The notes below the pieces were generated by a model. The model ran no database searches, was not told where the DNA came from, and saw nothing but the letters and a program-made list of their open reading frames with translations. The translations under genes and the position numbers were made by a program. 25,482 nucleotides of DNA from an uncultured Bacteroidales bacterium (GTDB taxonomy: Bacteria > Bacteroidota > Bacteroidia > Bacteroidales > F082): assembly GCA_937896505.1 (NCBI GenBank), contig CALBNP010000091.1, forward strand, positions 1-25,482. Reading direction: 5' to 3'. This document shows positions 1 through 8,800 of this stretch, piece by piece; the stretch's first letter is position 1, and each line of letters opens with the position of its first letter.

Positions 1-28
1 TGTCCACTTGAGAGCAACGTCTCAAAAA

Positions 29-49
29 CAGCCTAATTTTTGTCCATTA
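29..49 (-). repeat. Left copy of a 21-bp inverted repeat
   Basis: The 21 bases here are the exact reverse complement of positions 25434-25454. Read on the minus strand the unit starts TAATGGACAAAA and ends TTAGGCTG. It begins 10 nt after the pyrF stop codon. The bases outside the unit do not match between the two copies. A small internal inverted repeat (TAAT, 8 nt, ATTA) is present. It may be a dispersed intergenic repeat or the edge of a mobile element beyond the window; the sequence alone does not decide. Confidence 0.8.
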
Positions 50-59
50 CACCGAAAAA

Positions 60-887
60 TCAGATGATTCCTTTTGCCTTCAGCAGTTCGGCCATCTGCG
101 ATTGAAGCTTGTGGGCTTCTTCGCCAGCGCGAATGGCAAAGTCGCTGCCATTTGACGCGTAAATGATGCCTCTTGATGAGTTGACCAGCAAACCGCATTC
201 GTTGTTTAGTCCGTTTTGGGCTACGGCTTGCAAGTCGCCGCCTTGTGCGCCAACACCAGGAACGAGGAAGAAATAGTCGGGCAACATCTTGCGGATTTCG
301 CCTAGTTCTTCGGGATGGGTGGCACCGACAACGAACATCATCTGTTCGGAAGTGGCCCAAGTGGTAGCGGTCTTCAGCACTTGCTGATGCAGCATTTGGC
401 TGCCAACATTGAGGTATTGGAAGTCTTGTGAGCCTTTGTTTGAGGTGAGTGCCAGCAAGACAACCCATTTGTCTTCGAAGTTAAGGAATGGCTCCACAGA
501 GTCTTTGCCCATATAAGGTGCAACGGTGAGTGCATCGGCTTTCAGTGTGTTGAAGAAGGCACGGGCGTAGTTGGCTGAGGTGTTTCCAATATCGCCACGT
601 TTAGCGTCAGCAATGACGAAAATCTCAGGGTAGTTGTTGTGGATGTACTGAATGATACGTTCCAGGCTAAGCCAACCTTTTGCGCCATAAACTTCATAAA
701 ATGCAGTGTTAGGCTTGTAAGCCACTGCATATTGTGCAGTCTTATTGATGATCTGCTTGTTGAATTCAAAAATTGGGTCTTCCAAGGCCAACAATTCCTG
801 TGGGATCTTGTTAATGTCGGTATCCAAACCAACGCACAAAAACGATTGCTTCTGCTTGATTTGTTCAAAAAGTTGTGATTTATTCAT
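60..887 (-). CDS. pyrF: Orotidine 5'-phosphate decarboxylase (PyrF, long form)
   Basis: Cytoplasmic enzyme that decarboxylates OMP to UMP, the last step of de novo pyrimidine synthesis. The 275-aa product has the catalytic signature DAKRGDIGNTSANYA (residues 94-108, with Asp94, Lys96 and Asp99 as the charged catalytic set) and a C-terminal phosphate-binding segment containing VPGVGAQGGD. The length fits the longer class of OMP decarboxylases found in Bacteroidota and actinobacteria rather than the roughly 230-aa E. coli form. The ATG lies 9 nt after the prfA stop codon, so it is probably the last gene of the PorE-like/purM/prfA/pyrF unit. I see no strong terminator after it before the window edge. 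Confidence 0.95.
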   Translation of the reverse strand: MNKSQLFEQIKQKQSFLCVGLDTDINKIPQELLALEDPIFEFNKQIINKTAQYAVAYKPNTAFYEVYGAKGWLSLERIIQYIHNNYPEIFVIADAKRGDIGNTSANYARAFFNTLKADALTVAPYMGKDSVEPFLNFEDKWVVLLALTSNKGSQDFQYLNVGSQMLHQQVLKTATTWATSEQMMFVVGATHPEELGEIRKMLPDYFFLVPGVGAQGGDLQAVAQNGLNNECGLLVNSSRGIIYASNGSDFAIRAGEEAHKLQSQMAELLKAKGII

Positions 888-896
888 GGTGTTGTG

Positions 897-2003
897 TTAT
901 GATTCAATGTTTTCTTTCAGTCGTTCCGCATTTTCGGCCATTTGCAGCTTCTCGATGATTTCGTTCAAGTCGCCGTCCATTACTGCGGAGAGGTTATAGA
1001 CGGTCAATCCTTCAACGCGGTGGTCGGTGACGCGCCCTTGAGGATAGTTGTAGGTACGGATTTTTGCCGAACGGTCGCCAGTCGAGACCATGGTCTTGCG
1101 CTTGGCGGAAATGTCGTTGATGTATTTCTCATATTCCATGTCGTAGATGCGTGTGCGCAGGCGCGACAAGGCTCTTTCCTTGTTCTTGGGTTGGTCGCGC
1201 GTCTCGGTGCATTCTATCAGGATTTCTTCCGATTCGCCTGTGTTCGGGTTTCTCCAAACATAACGCAAACGCACGCCCGATTCGACCTTGTTCACATTCT
1301 GACCGCCAGCGCCACTCGAGCGGAAGGTGTCCCATTTGATCTCGCCTTCGTTGATTTCCACGTCAAATTCTTCGGCTTCGGGCAAAACCGCTACCGATGC
1401 TGCCGAGGTGTGAATGCGGCCTTGGGTCTCGGTCTTCGGCACGCGCTGCACACGGTGAACACCCGATTCGAACTTCATGATGCCATACACACCGTTGCCA
1501 CTCACGGTAAAGTCGATTTCCTTGTAGCCGCCACTGGCGCCTTCGCTCACCGATGTGACTTCGGTCTTCCATCCGCGTGTCTCGCAGAATTTGCTGTACA
1601 TGCGGAAAAGGTCGCCGGCAAAGAGGCAAGCTTCGTCACCACCGGTTCCGGCACGGATTTCCATGATGGCGTTCTTGCTGTCTTGCGGGTCTTTGGGAAT
1701 CATCATCACGCGAATGTCTTGCTCCAGAACATCAATGCGTGCTTGCGCAACTTCTATTTCTTCGACGGCCATCTTGCGCATCTCTTCGTCTTTCTCGGTG
1801 GCCAGGATTTCGCGGGCTTCGTCGATGTTGGCCTTCAACAACTTGTATTCGTTGAAGGCCTTGACGATTGGCTCCAAATCCTTGTAATCCTTGTTGAGTT
1901 TGACGAAGCGCTTCATGTCGGAAGCCACGGCAGGGTCGGCGAGTTGTTCGCCCATTTCCTCCCAACGGTGCTTTATCGTTTCAAGTTTTTCGGTGATGTC
2001 CAT
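897..2003 (-). CDS. prfA: Peptide chain release factor 1
   Basis: RF1 recognises UAA and UAG in the ribosomal A site and triggers peptide release. The 368-aa product has the N-terminal helical domain, the GTGGDEA segment (119-125), the codon-recognition loop with PKT at 189-191 (the PxT tripeptide that marks RF1 rather than RF2; E. coli has PAT), and the GGQ peptidyl-hydrolysis motif at 233-235. I chose the ATG whose A is at 2003: a longer reading would need a TTG one codon upstream, and the ATG overlaps the purM stop as TGATG, a typical coupling arrangement. Its neighbours are purM upstream and pyrF downstream. Confidence 0.96.
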   Translation of the reverse strand: MDITEKLETIKHRWEEMGEQLADPAVASDMKRFVKLNKDYKDLEPIVKAFNEYKLLKANIDEAREILATEKDEEMRKMAVEEIEVAQARIDVLEQDIRVMMIPKDPQDSKNAIMEIRAGTGGDEACLFAGDLFRMYSKFCETRGWKTEVTSVSEGASGGYKEIDFTVSGNGVYGIMKFESGVHRVQRVPKTETQGRIHTSAASVAVLPEAEEFDVEINEGEIKWDTFRSSGAGGQNVNKVESGVRLRYVWRNPNTGESEEILIECTETRDQPKNKERALSRLRTRIYDMEYEKYINDISAKRKTMVSTGDRSAKIRTYNYPQGRVTDHRVEGLTVYNLSAVMDGDLNEIIEKLQMAENAERLKENIES

Positions 2004-3166
2004 CAATATTCAAATATTCCGTATTTGCTCTTGATTGTCAATTGTTTCCTATCAGATGCCTCAACATGTCCAATGATTTGGCTCTCGATGTTGAACTGCT
2101 TGGCGATTTCTATCATGCCTAAAGCGGTCTTTTCGTCGGTATAGATTTCAAGACGTTGTCCCATGTTGAAGACTTTGTACATCTCGTGCCAATCGGTGCC
2201 CGATGCTTCCTGAATCATGCGGAACAAAGGTGGCAGTTCCATCATATTGTCTTTCACGATGTGCAACTTGTCAACGAAATGCAATACTTTGGTTTGTGCG
2301 CCGCCGCTGCAATGGATGATGCCGTGAATCTGCTTGCGGTATTCCTTGAGTATCGGGACAATCATTGGGGCATAGGTGCGGGTAGGGGAGAGTATCATCT
2401 TGCCCACATCGACGCCTTCGATTTCAGTCGGGTCGGTGAGTTTGTGTGGACCAGAATAGATGAGGTCTTCCGGAATGCTGTGGTCGAAGCTTTCTTCATA
2501 TTTTTCGGCTAGATAATGCCCCAGCACATCGTGGCGTGCAGAGGTGAGTCCGTTGCTGCCCATGCCGCCGTTGTAGCAGTCTTCGTAGGTGGCTTGTCCT
2601 GCCGAAGAGAAGGCTATGATGCAGTCGCCTGGGCGAATGTTGGTTTCAACTACTTCGTCGCGCTTGATTCGGGCGGTGACTGTGCTGTCAACGATAACGG
2701 TGCGAACGAGGTCGCCAACATCGGCAGTTTCGCCGCCGGTGAGGTAGATGCCAATGCCCAAATTGCGTAGCTTTTCAAGGAAATGTTCTGTGCCGTTGAT
2801 GAGGGCAGAGATGACTTCGCCAGGAATGAGATTCTTGTTGCGCCCGATGGTGGATGAAAGCAAAATGTTGTCGGTGGCGCCAACGCAAATCAGGTCATCG
2901 GTGTTCATCACCACTGCATCTTGTGCCACGCCTTCCCAAACGCTCATGTCGCCAGTTTCTTTCCAATAGAGGTAGGCCAACGACGATTTGGTACCTGCTC
3001 CGTCGGCATGCATGATGTTGCAATACACAGGATCGTTGCCCAAAATGTCGGGGATTATCTTGCAGAAAGCGTTGGGATATAAACCTTTGTCAAGGTTTTT
3101 GATGGCGTTGTGGATGTCTTCCTTTTCGGCAGAAACGCCTCTTAAGCTATAGCGTTGATTGTCCAT
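2003..3166 (-). CDS. purM: Phosphoribosylformylglycinamidine cyclo-ligase (AIR synthase)
   Basis: An ATP-dependent cytoplasmic enzyme that closes the imidazole ring of FGAM to give AIR in purine synthesis. The 387-aa product has the PurM-type substrate/ATP motifs ADGAGTKSSLAY (54-65), a DAVVMNTDDLICVGA segment (83-97) and TGGETADVGD (143-152). It is about 40 residues longer than E. coli PurM, which I recall as usual for Bacteroidota, where it is often annotated as AIR synthase-related. The frame is open 27 codons further upstream, but that part overlaps the preceding gene and looks unlike PurM. The ATG at 3166 (start MDNQRYSLRG) overlaps the upstream TAA as TAATG. Linkage to prfA and pyrF suggests shared growth-linked expression. 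Confidence 0.88.
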   Translation of the reverse strand: MDNQRYSLRGVSAEKEDIHNAIKNLDKGLYPNAFCKIIPDILGNDPVYCNIMHADGAGTKSSLAYLYWKETGDMSVWEGVAQDAVVMNTDDLICVGATDNILLSSTIGRNKNLIPGEVISALINGTEHFLEKLRNLGIGIYLTGGETADVGDLVRTVIVDSTVTARIKRDEVVETNIRPGDCIIAFSSAGQATYEDCYNGGMGSNGLTSARHDVLGHYLAEKYEESFDHSIPEDLIYSGPHKLTDPTEIEGVDVGKMILSPTRTYAPMIVPILKEYRKQIHGIIHCSGGAQTKVLHFVDKLHIVKDNMMELPPLFRMIQEASGTDWHEMYKVFNMGQRLEIYTDEKTALGMIEIAKQFNIESQIIGHVEASDRKQLTIKSKYGIFEY

Positions 3167-5622
3167 TATTTGAATATGAGTTTCTTTGTTTTCGTATTGA
3201 ATTCGTAATTGCCCATCTGTTTCATGGTCTTTTGACCAATGACCCACTCTTCAATCATCTTCTTGACGACTTTGCATTCCACATTGTAGAGTGAGTGACC
3301 TGCAAATCTTATCTCCTTGATGACGATGATGGCTCCATCAGCAATGCTTCCGGTGCCCAGAATCTTATCGACGTCGCCCTTGAAGTCGTCGGCAGTGAGA
3401 CGGCCATCGGTAAGGAGTCTCAAAGCGCATGTTTCAGAGATGCAGAAATCGGCATTTTGGCTGTAGGTGAATGATTCTCTATAACCGTCAACGTTAGCAT
3501 AGAAAACAAAGTATCCGGCCTTGTTAAGGCTGAACGTTACATCGTTTTCGTCTTCAGGATTGATGGCAATGTTGACTGTTCCGCCTTCGTCGATGGTGGT
3601 GCGAGGCACATAGTCTTTGCTGAGTATGCGGAACTCGGTGCGACGGTTCATCTGGTGGGCGGCTTCCTTCACTTCAGCGTTAGGCAGCTTGTTGATGAAG
3701 TCTTCGGTGAGGCGCGTGCCAGCCTTGAAGGTGTAGCCTTTTACGGTGATGTCTTTTGCCAAGGTGCGTGGCACTCTTTCGCCATAACCTTTAGCTTTCA
3801 GACGAAGTGGGTCGATGCCGCGGATGATGAGGTAATCGACAACGCTTTGGGCGCGTTTCTGAGAAAGGATGTCGTTGCGTTCTTCGGTGTCGCGCGCGTC
3901 GGTGTGTGAAGCCAATTCGATGGTGATGGTCGGGTTGACTTGCAGGGTCTCAATCAGGCCTTGCAGCGAGTCTTCAAACTGTGGCTTGAGGTCCCATTTG
4001 CCCAAATCGTAAAGGATGTCGGGCAGCATGATTGGCTCTTGTGGGATAGGCTCGATGAAATATTCTTTTTCGAAGTCTTTGCTGAATTCCAGACCGATAG
4101 TGGTTTCTTGTGCGTTGAAAGTGAAGTAGTTGTCTTTGTCAACGGTGATGTCGTATGTTGTGTTCTTGCTGATTTGGCTGTCGCTGAAGTTGAAGTAACC
4201 TTTGTCGTTAGTGCGGGTCATCATGCTGGAACCATCGGTGCCGACGAGTCTTACAGCGGCATTGCTGACGAATTGCTTGGTCTTGCTGTCTTTCACGGTG
4301 CCAGAGAAAGTGAACAAAACAGGTGGCTCTTCGAAATAATAGATGTTATCTAAGGCTCTGCTGTTGCCGCGGTTTGACGAAACGAAACCTCTTTCTTCAG
4401 TAGGGTGGAACATGATGGCGAAGTCGTCGCCAATCGAGTTGATGGGCGATTTCAGGTTGCGTGGTGTGCCCCATTGCCCTGAAGTGTCCATCGAAGTGAC
4501 GAATACATCCAAGCCGCCCATGCCTCCATGTCCGTTGGAAGAGAAATAAAGTGTGGTGTCGTAGCGCAAGAATGGGAACATCTCGTCGCCAGCAGTGTTG
4601 ACTTTTTCACCAAGGTTGAAGGGACGCTTGAAAGGTTCGCTGGTGTTGTCGCGCATGGCAACCCAAATGTCTTTGCCGCCGAATCCGCCTGTGCGCTCGG
4701 CTGCAAAATATATGATGAGTTCGTCAGCCGAAAGGGTAGGGTGACCGACAATATCCAAGGTGTCAACACCAGCAATCTCCACGGGCTTGGCATTGGAGAA
4801 GGTCCCTCCGCTCTTTGAAGCAACCATGATTTGGCATCCATTCTTGCGGTGTGCGCCATTTTGGCAGCGGGTGAAATACATTTTCGTGTATTTCGAGTTC
4901 ATGAAAGGTGTGCCTTCGCTGGCATTGGTGTTCACATTTTCGCTTTCGTCAGCTAACACAGGGGTGCTCCATTCGCCTTTTCGGTCTTGCTTCGAGGTAA
5001 AGAAGTCGGCAAATGATTGTCCGGTGATTCCGTCTTTTTCCTTGCCGGTGGAAGCATCGCGTGTGGAAGTGAAGATGATTTCGTTATAGTTGTTGCTTGT
5101 CCAGCAGGCACTGAAGTCGGAATCTTTCGTCGAGTTGACTTTCTTTAACAGTGTCAACTCGTATTTCGATGGGTTTTCAAGCCATTCCTTGATGAGCGAT
5201 GTCGATTCAAGCCCTAATTGCCCTCTAGGGTCATCGGGAACTTTCTCGATGTAGGTTTCGTAGCATTCGATGGCTTCCTTGTATTTTTCGTTCATCTTGT
5301 AAGTCTCTGCCGCATAGAGATATACTTCGGGATTGTTGTTCACGAAGTCGGTTTTCATCACGCGTTTGTAGTACGGCTCGGCGCGTTTGGTCAAACCGAT
5401 GAGACGATAGCATTCTGCCATTTGGAAAGTGATTCGATTGCGCTCGTCTTTGTTACGGCGCGTTTTCCGGTAGGCTTTCTTGTAGCGGTCAACGGCTTCC
5501 GTGTATTGCTTACGGCCAAATGCCAAATCTGCATTTTTGGCGTAGTTTCTCCTTTGTGCGTAGAGGTCGGTACTCAAGAAGATGAACAAAGCCGACAGAA
5601 GGATGAATGTGTATTTTTTCAT
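3166..5622 (-). CDS. PorE-like OmpA-family protein (TPR, PD40 propeller, CRD, OmpA_C) with an extra C-terminal domain
   Basis: Probable exported, peptidoglycan-binding envelope protein of 818 aa. Residues 1-22 form a signal peptide ending LYA before Gln23. Next come TPR-like helices (about 28-150), WD40/PD40-type propeller repeats (about 165-430, with FTSTRDA, IYFAAERTGGFGGKDIW and LYFSSNGHGGMGGLDVF), a carboxypeptidase-regulatory-like fold (about 437-510) and an OmpA_C domain (about 535-668) with SHTDARD and NDILSQKRAQSVVDYL, the peptidoglycan-contact segments. This order matches PorE of the type IX secretion system, but Bacteroidota have paralogues, so the exact role is uncertain. Residues about 695-818 are additional and resemble a retropepsin fold without its catalytic DTG (see findings). 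It is the first gene of the unit with purM, prfA and pyrF. Confidence 0.85.
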   Translation of the reverse strand: MKKYTFILLSALFIFLSTDLYAQRRNYAKNADLAFGRKQYTEAVDRYKKAYRKTRRNKDERNRITFQMAECYRLIGLTKRAEPYYKRVMKTDFVNNNPEVYLYAAETYKMNEKYKEAIECYETYIEKVPDDPRGQLGLESTSLIKEWLENPSKYELTLLKKVNSTKDSDFSACWTSNNYNEIIFTSTRDASTGKEKDGITGQSFADFFTSKQDRKGEWSTPVLADESENVNTNASEGTPFMNSKYTKMYFTRCQNGAHRKNGCQIMVASKSGGTFSNAKPVEIAGVDTLDIVGHPTLSADELIIYFAAERTGGFGGKDIWVAMRDNTSEPFKRPFNLGEKVNTAGDEMFPFLRYDTTLYFSSNGHGGMGGLDVFVTSMDTSGQWGTPRNLKSPINSIGDDFAIMFHPTEERGFVSSNRGNSRALDNIYYFEEPPVLFTFSGTVKDSKTKQFVSNAAVRLVGTDGSSMMTRTNDKGYFNFSDSQISKNTTYDITVDKDNYFTFNAQETTIGLEFSKDFEKEYFIEPIPQEPIMLPDILYDLGKWDLKPQFEDSLQGLIETLQVNPTITIELASHTDARDTEERNDILSQKRAQSVVDYLIIRGIDPLRLKAKGYGERVPRTLAKDITVKGYTFKAGTRLTEDFINKLPNAEVKEAAHQMNRRTEFRILSKDYVPRTTIDEGGTVNIAINPEDENDVTFSLNKAGYFVFYANVDGYRESFTYSQNADFCISETCALRLLTDGRLTADDFKGDVDKILGTGSIADGAIIVIKEIRFAGHSLYNVECKVVKKMIEEWVIGQKTMKQMGNYEFNTKTKKLIFK

Positions 5623-5653
5623 AGGTCAAAATTCTTGTTTGAGAACGACATAG

Positions 5654-5672
5654 GACGACAATTATTGTCGTC
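5654..5672. promoter_or_regulatory. Perfect 9+1+9 palindrome in the leader of the PorE-like gene
   Basis: GACGACAAT and its reverse complement ATTGTCGTC are separated by one base. The hexamer ACGACA occurs in direct orientation at 5645-5650, 5655-5660 and 5682-5687, and inverted at 5666-5671. The array lies between the putative -7 box and the ATG, and its upstream copy overlaps the box edge. This suits an operator, or an RNA hairpin in the 5' leader. The function is inferred. Confidence 0.5.
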
Positions 5673-5685
5673 TGTAACGAAACGA

Positions 5686-5693
5686 CAAAGATA
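5686..5693 (-). promoter_or_regulatory. Putative -7 box for the PorE-like operon
   Basis: Read on the minus strand this is TATCTTTG, a full match to the Bacteroidetes TAnnTTTG element. No good TTG lies 18-21 nt upstream, so the -33 half is weak or the promoter depends on an activator. The expected leader to the ATG is about 57 nt. Confidence 0.5.
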
Positions 5694-5736
5694 CAACAAT
5701 TAGCCGAAATGATTGGGGCTTTCTGCAAAAGTTGAC

Positions 5737-5770
5737 ATAAAAAAGAATCCCGCCGGAAACGGCGGGATTC
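5737..5770 (-). terminator. Intrinsic terminator after secDF
   Basis: An 11-bp GC-rich stem (GAATCCCGCCG and its complement, 5745-5755 with 5760-5770) has a 4-nt loop. On the minus strand it is followed by a run of T. It starts 34 nt after the secDF stop codon and separates secDF from the PorE-like operon. Confidence 0.92.
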
Positions 5771-5804
5771 ATGCAAGCGTTTAGAAGGTTAAATATGAAT
5801 TATT

Positions 5805-8800
5805 TTATTTCTTTTCGCTGAGTTCAGCAGTGCCGTTGTCCTTCTTGTTACCCTTCATCAGGATGTAGGCGAAAGGTGATGACAAGAACACTGATGAGAA
5901 GGTACCAGCCAACACACCGACCAACAGAGCGAAGATGAATCCGCGGATGGTGTCGCCGCCGAAGATGAAGATGGCGAGCAACACAACCAAGGTCGAACCT
6001 GAGGTGTTGAACGAACGGGTCAAAGTGCTGTTGACGGCATTGGTCATATTTTCTTTCCAAGAAGCCTTCGGGTGGTTGGTGACGTTTTCACGGATACGGT
6101 CGAAGATAACCACGGTAGCGTTGATGGAGTAACCGATGACTGTCAGCACGGCTGCGATGAATGATTGGTCAACTTCCATGGTGAAAGGCAACACGTTGTA
6201 GAACAACGAGTACATACCCAATACGATGATGGTATCTTGTGCCAGAGCCATGATGGAAGCCACACCATATTGCCATTTGCGGAAACGGATGGCGATGTAG
6301 CAGAACATCAGAGCCAAAGCCACGATGATGGCGATGATTGACTTGCGGGTGACGTCGCTAGCGATGGTAGCGCCGACCTTTTGGGTACTCAGGATGCCCA
6401 CGGTTTCGTCTTCTGACGAGAACTGGCTCATGCTGAGGTCTTGGCTATAGAGACCCTTCAAGTTGTTATACATGATGACTTGGATGACAGAGTCAACGGC
6501 AGGATTGTCGTTCTTGATCAAGAACTTGGTGGTGACCTTCACTTGACCATTGGTACCGTATGTCTTCACTTCTGGAGTTGACCAGTTTTCAACTTCTTGG
6601 TCTTCTCTCATTTCAAGAGCTTGGTGGATAGCTTCCTTGTCGATGTTGACATCAGTCAAAGCTTGGCGGACATCTTCAACCTTGATATTCGAGTTGTCGA
6701 ATTGGACAACATAGTTACGACCACCAGTGAAGTCGATGCCGAGGTTCATGCCACGGATACCGAGTGAACCGAGGCTGATAACGACGAACACGATGCAGAT
6801 GATGATTGAGGTCTTGCGGAAACCGATGAATTCGTAGTGCTTGTCTTGCAAGAAGTTGCGAGTGAAGTTAGTGCTGAAGCTGATTTCCTTTTCCTTGGCA
6901 AGCATGCGTTCGAATATCAATCTAGAAATGAAGATTGAAGTTGCCAATGAGGTAAGGATACCGATGCAGAGGGTGACAGCGAAGCTGTGGACAGGACCAG
7001 TACCCAAGATGATAAGGATGACACCGGTAATCAAGGTGGTGACGTTACCGTCGATAATAGCTGAATAAGCGTTCTTGTAACCATCAGCGATAGCAAGCTT
7101 TATGCCCTTACCGGCTTTGACTTCTTCCTTGATACGTTCGAAGATAATCACGTTCGAGTCAACGGCCATACCTAAGGTCAACACGATACCTGCGATACCA
7201 GGCAGTGTGAGCACTGAGCCGAGGCAAGCCAATGTTCCGAACAGGAAGAACACGTTCACCAACAAGGCGATATCGGCAACGGTACCAGCCTTCTTGTAGA
7301 AGAACACCATATATAACAGCACGAGGACGAATGCGAACACCATTGACCACATACCCTTTTGGACGGCTTCCTTACCGAGTGAAGGACCAACCACTTGTTC
7401 TTCAAGGATGCGGGCTTGAGCAGGTAACTTACCAGCCTTCAGGATGTTGGCCAAGTCTTGTGCTTCTTCGATAGCCATGTTACCGCCCGAAATGGATGAA
7501 CGACCATTCGGGATTTCGTCGTTGACGACTGGGTAGCTATAGACGTAACCATCAAGGACGATGGCGACTTGACGACCGATGTTGTCACCAGTGAGGCGAC
7601 GCCATGCGTTGGCACCAGTGGCATTCATTTGGATGGTGACTTCCACTTGGTTGTTTTGACCGAAATCTTGACGAGCATCAGTGATGACTTCGCCACCGAG
7701 AGCGCACTTGTTGTCGCGCGACATCTTCAAGGCCACGAGTTCAAGATATTCGATTTCGCCGTTGGTTTCAGGCTTCACAGTCCATGCAAGTTGAAGGTTG
7801 CGTGGGAACAGGTTCTTTGTTTCGGCAAGCATACGGTTGATGTTAGCCGTATCTTTCACTTGAGCGATACCAACACAAGCGGTTCTGCCAGGACCATCTT
7901 GGTAGTATGATGGTTGCAGCAGAGCGTAAAGTGGGTTCTGGGCTTTTTGATTTGCAAGTTGGTCTTCTTCCGAAACGGTTTCTTCTTGTTCTTCGCCAAG
8001 TTGTTCAAGCAGGTCGTTGCTGGTGGAATCGGTTTCTGCCAATTCAGCGTTTTCAACGACTTCTTCTTCAGCAGCAACAACTTCTTCTTCGCTTTCGGTT
8101 TCTGCAACTTCTGCTGGTTCAGCAACTTCTTCTTCAGCTTCTAAGTCTTGGTTAGCTTTGTTGGCTTGTGCCAGCTGAGCATTAGCTTGATCGAAGTATT
8201 GGTAGAGTTCGGCAAAGTTGTAGGTCTCCCAGAATTCCAATTGGGCAGTGCCTTGGAGGAGTTTGCGAACACGCTTTGGATCCTTGATACCAGGAAGTTC
8301 AACCAAAATGCGGCCAGTGCCTTCCATCTTTTGGATGTTTGGCTGTGCAACACCGAAACGGTCGATACGGGTTCTGAGGATTTGATATGAACGGTCGATG
8401 GCATCGTCGCTTTCTTCCTTCAAAACCTTCAGCACTTCGCTGTTCGTTGAGTTGACGGTGATGCCTTTGTCCTTGAATTCATATAGGAAGATGGAGGCAA
8501 GGCTGGCGTTAGGGTCAATCTCTTCGAAGGCTTTGCCGAACAGGGTGACGAAGTCGCCTTCACTCTTTTCCAAACCGATGGTGGCCTTTTGCATGGCAGC
8601 TACGAAGGTTGGATCTTGTGAATGACCCGACAGTGCGTTGACGATGTCCTTCACCGAGACTTCAAGGGTGACGTTCATACCACCTTTCAAGTCAAGGCCC
8701 AAGTTGATTTCCTTTTCTTTTGCGTCACGATAAGTGTACTTCTTGAATAACAGATTGTACACATTCACATTGCTGATTGAGTCGAGATAGTAGTTTTCTT

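Noticed and set aside
1..59. Insertion-sequence end at the left edge
   Set aside because: There is a short hairpin (8-25), a repeated TGTCCA (1-6, 41-46) and a GGCTGTTTTTGAGAC-like string, but no transposase and no target duplication are visible. I record it only as context for the 21-bp repeat.
942..2144. A 400-codon open frame on the plus strand
   Set aside because: It is antisense to prfA and the end of purM, has an odd Phe/His/Asp-rich composition, no recognisable motif and no promoter. The minus-strand genes are unmistakable.
3167..3247. A 27-codon N-terminal extension of purM
   Set aside because: It overlaps the end of the PorE-like gene and has no PurM-like sequence. The internal ATG with a TAATG overlap is a much better start.
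7907..8155. Hydrophobic Leu/Phe-rich frames on the plus strand
   Set aside because: These are the reverse reading of the GAA/GCT-rich acidic insert of secDF, not genes.
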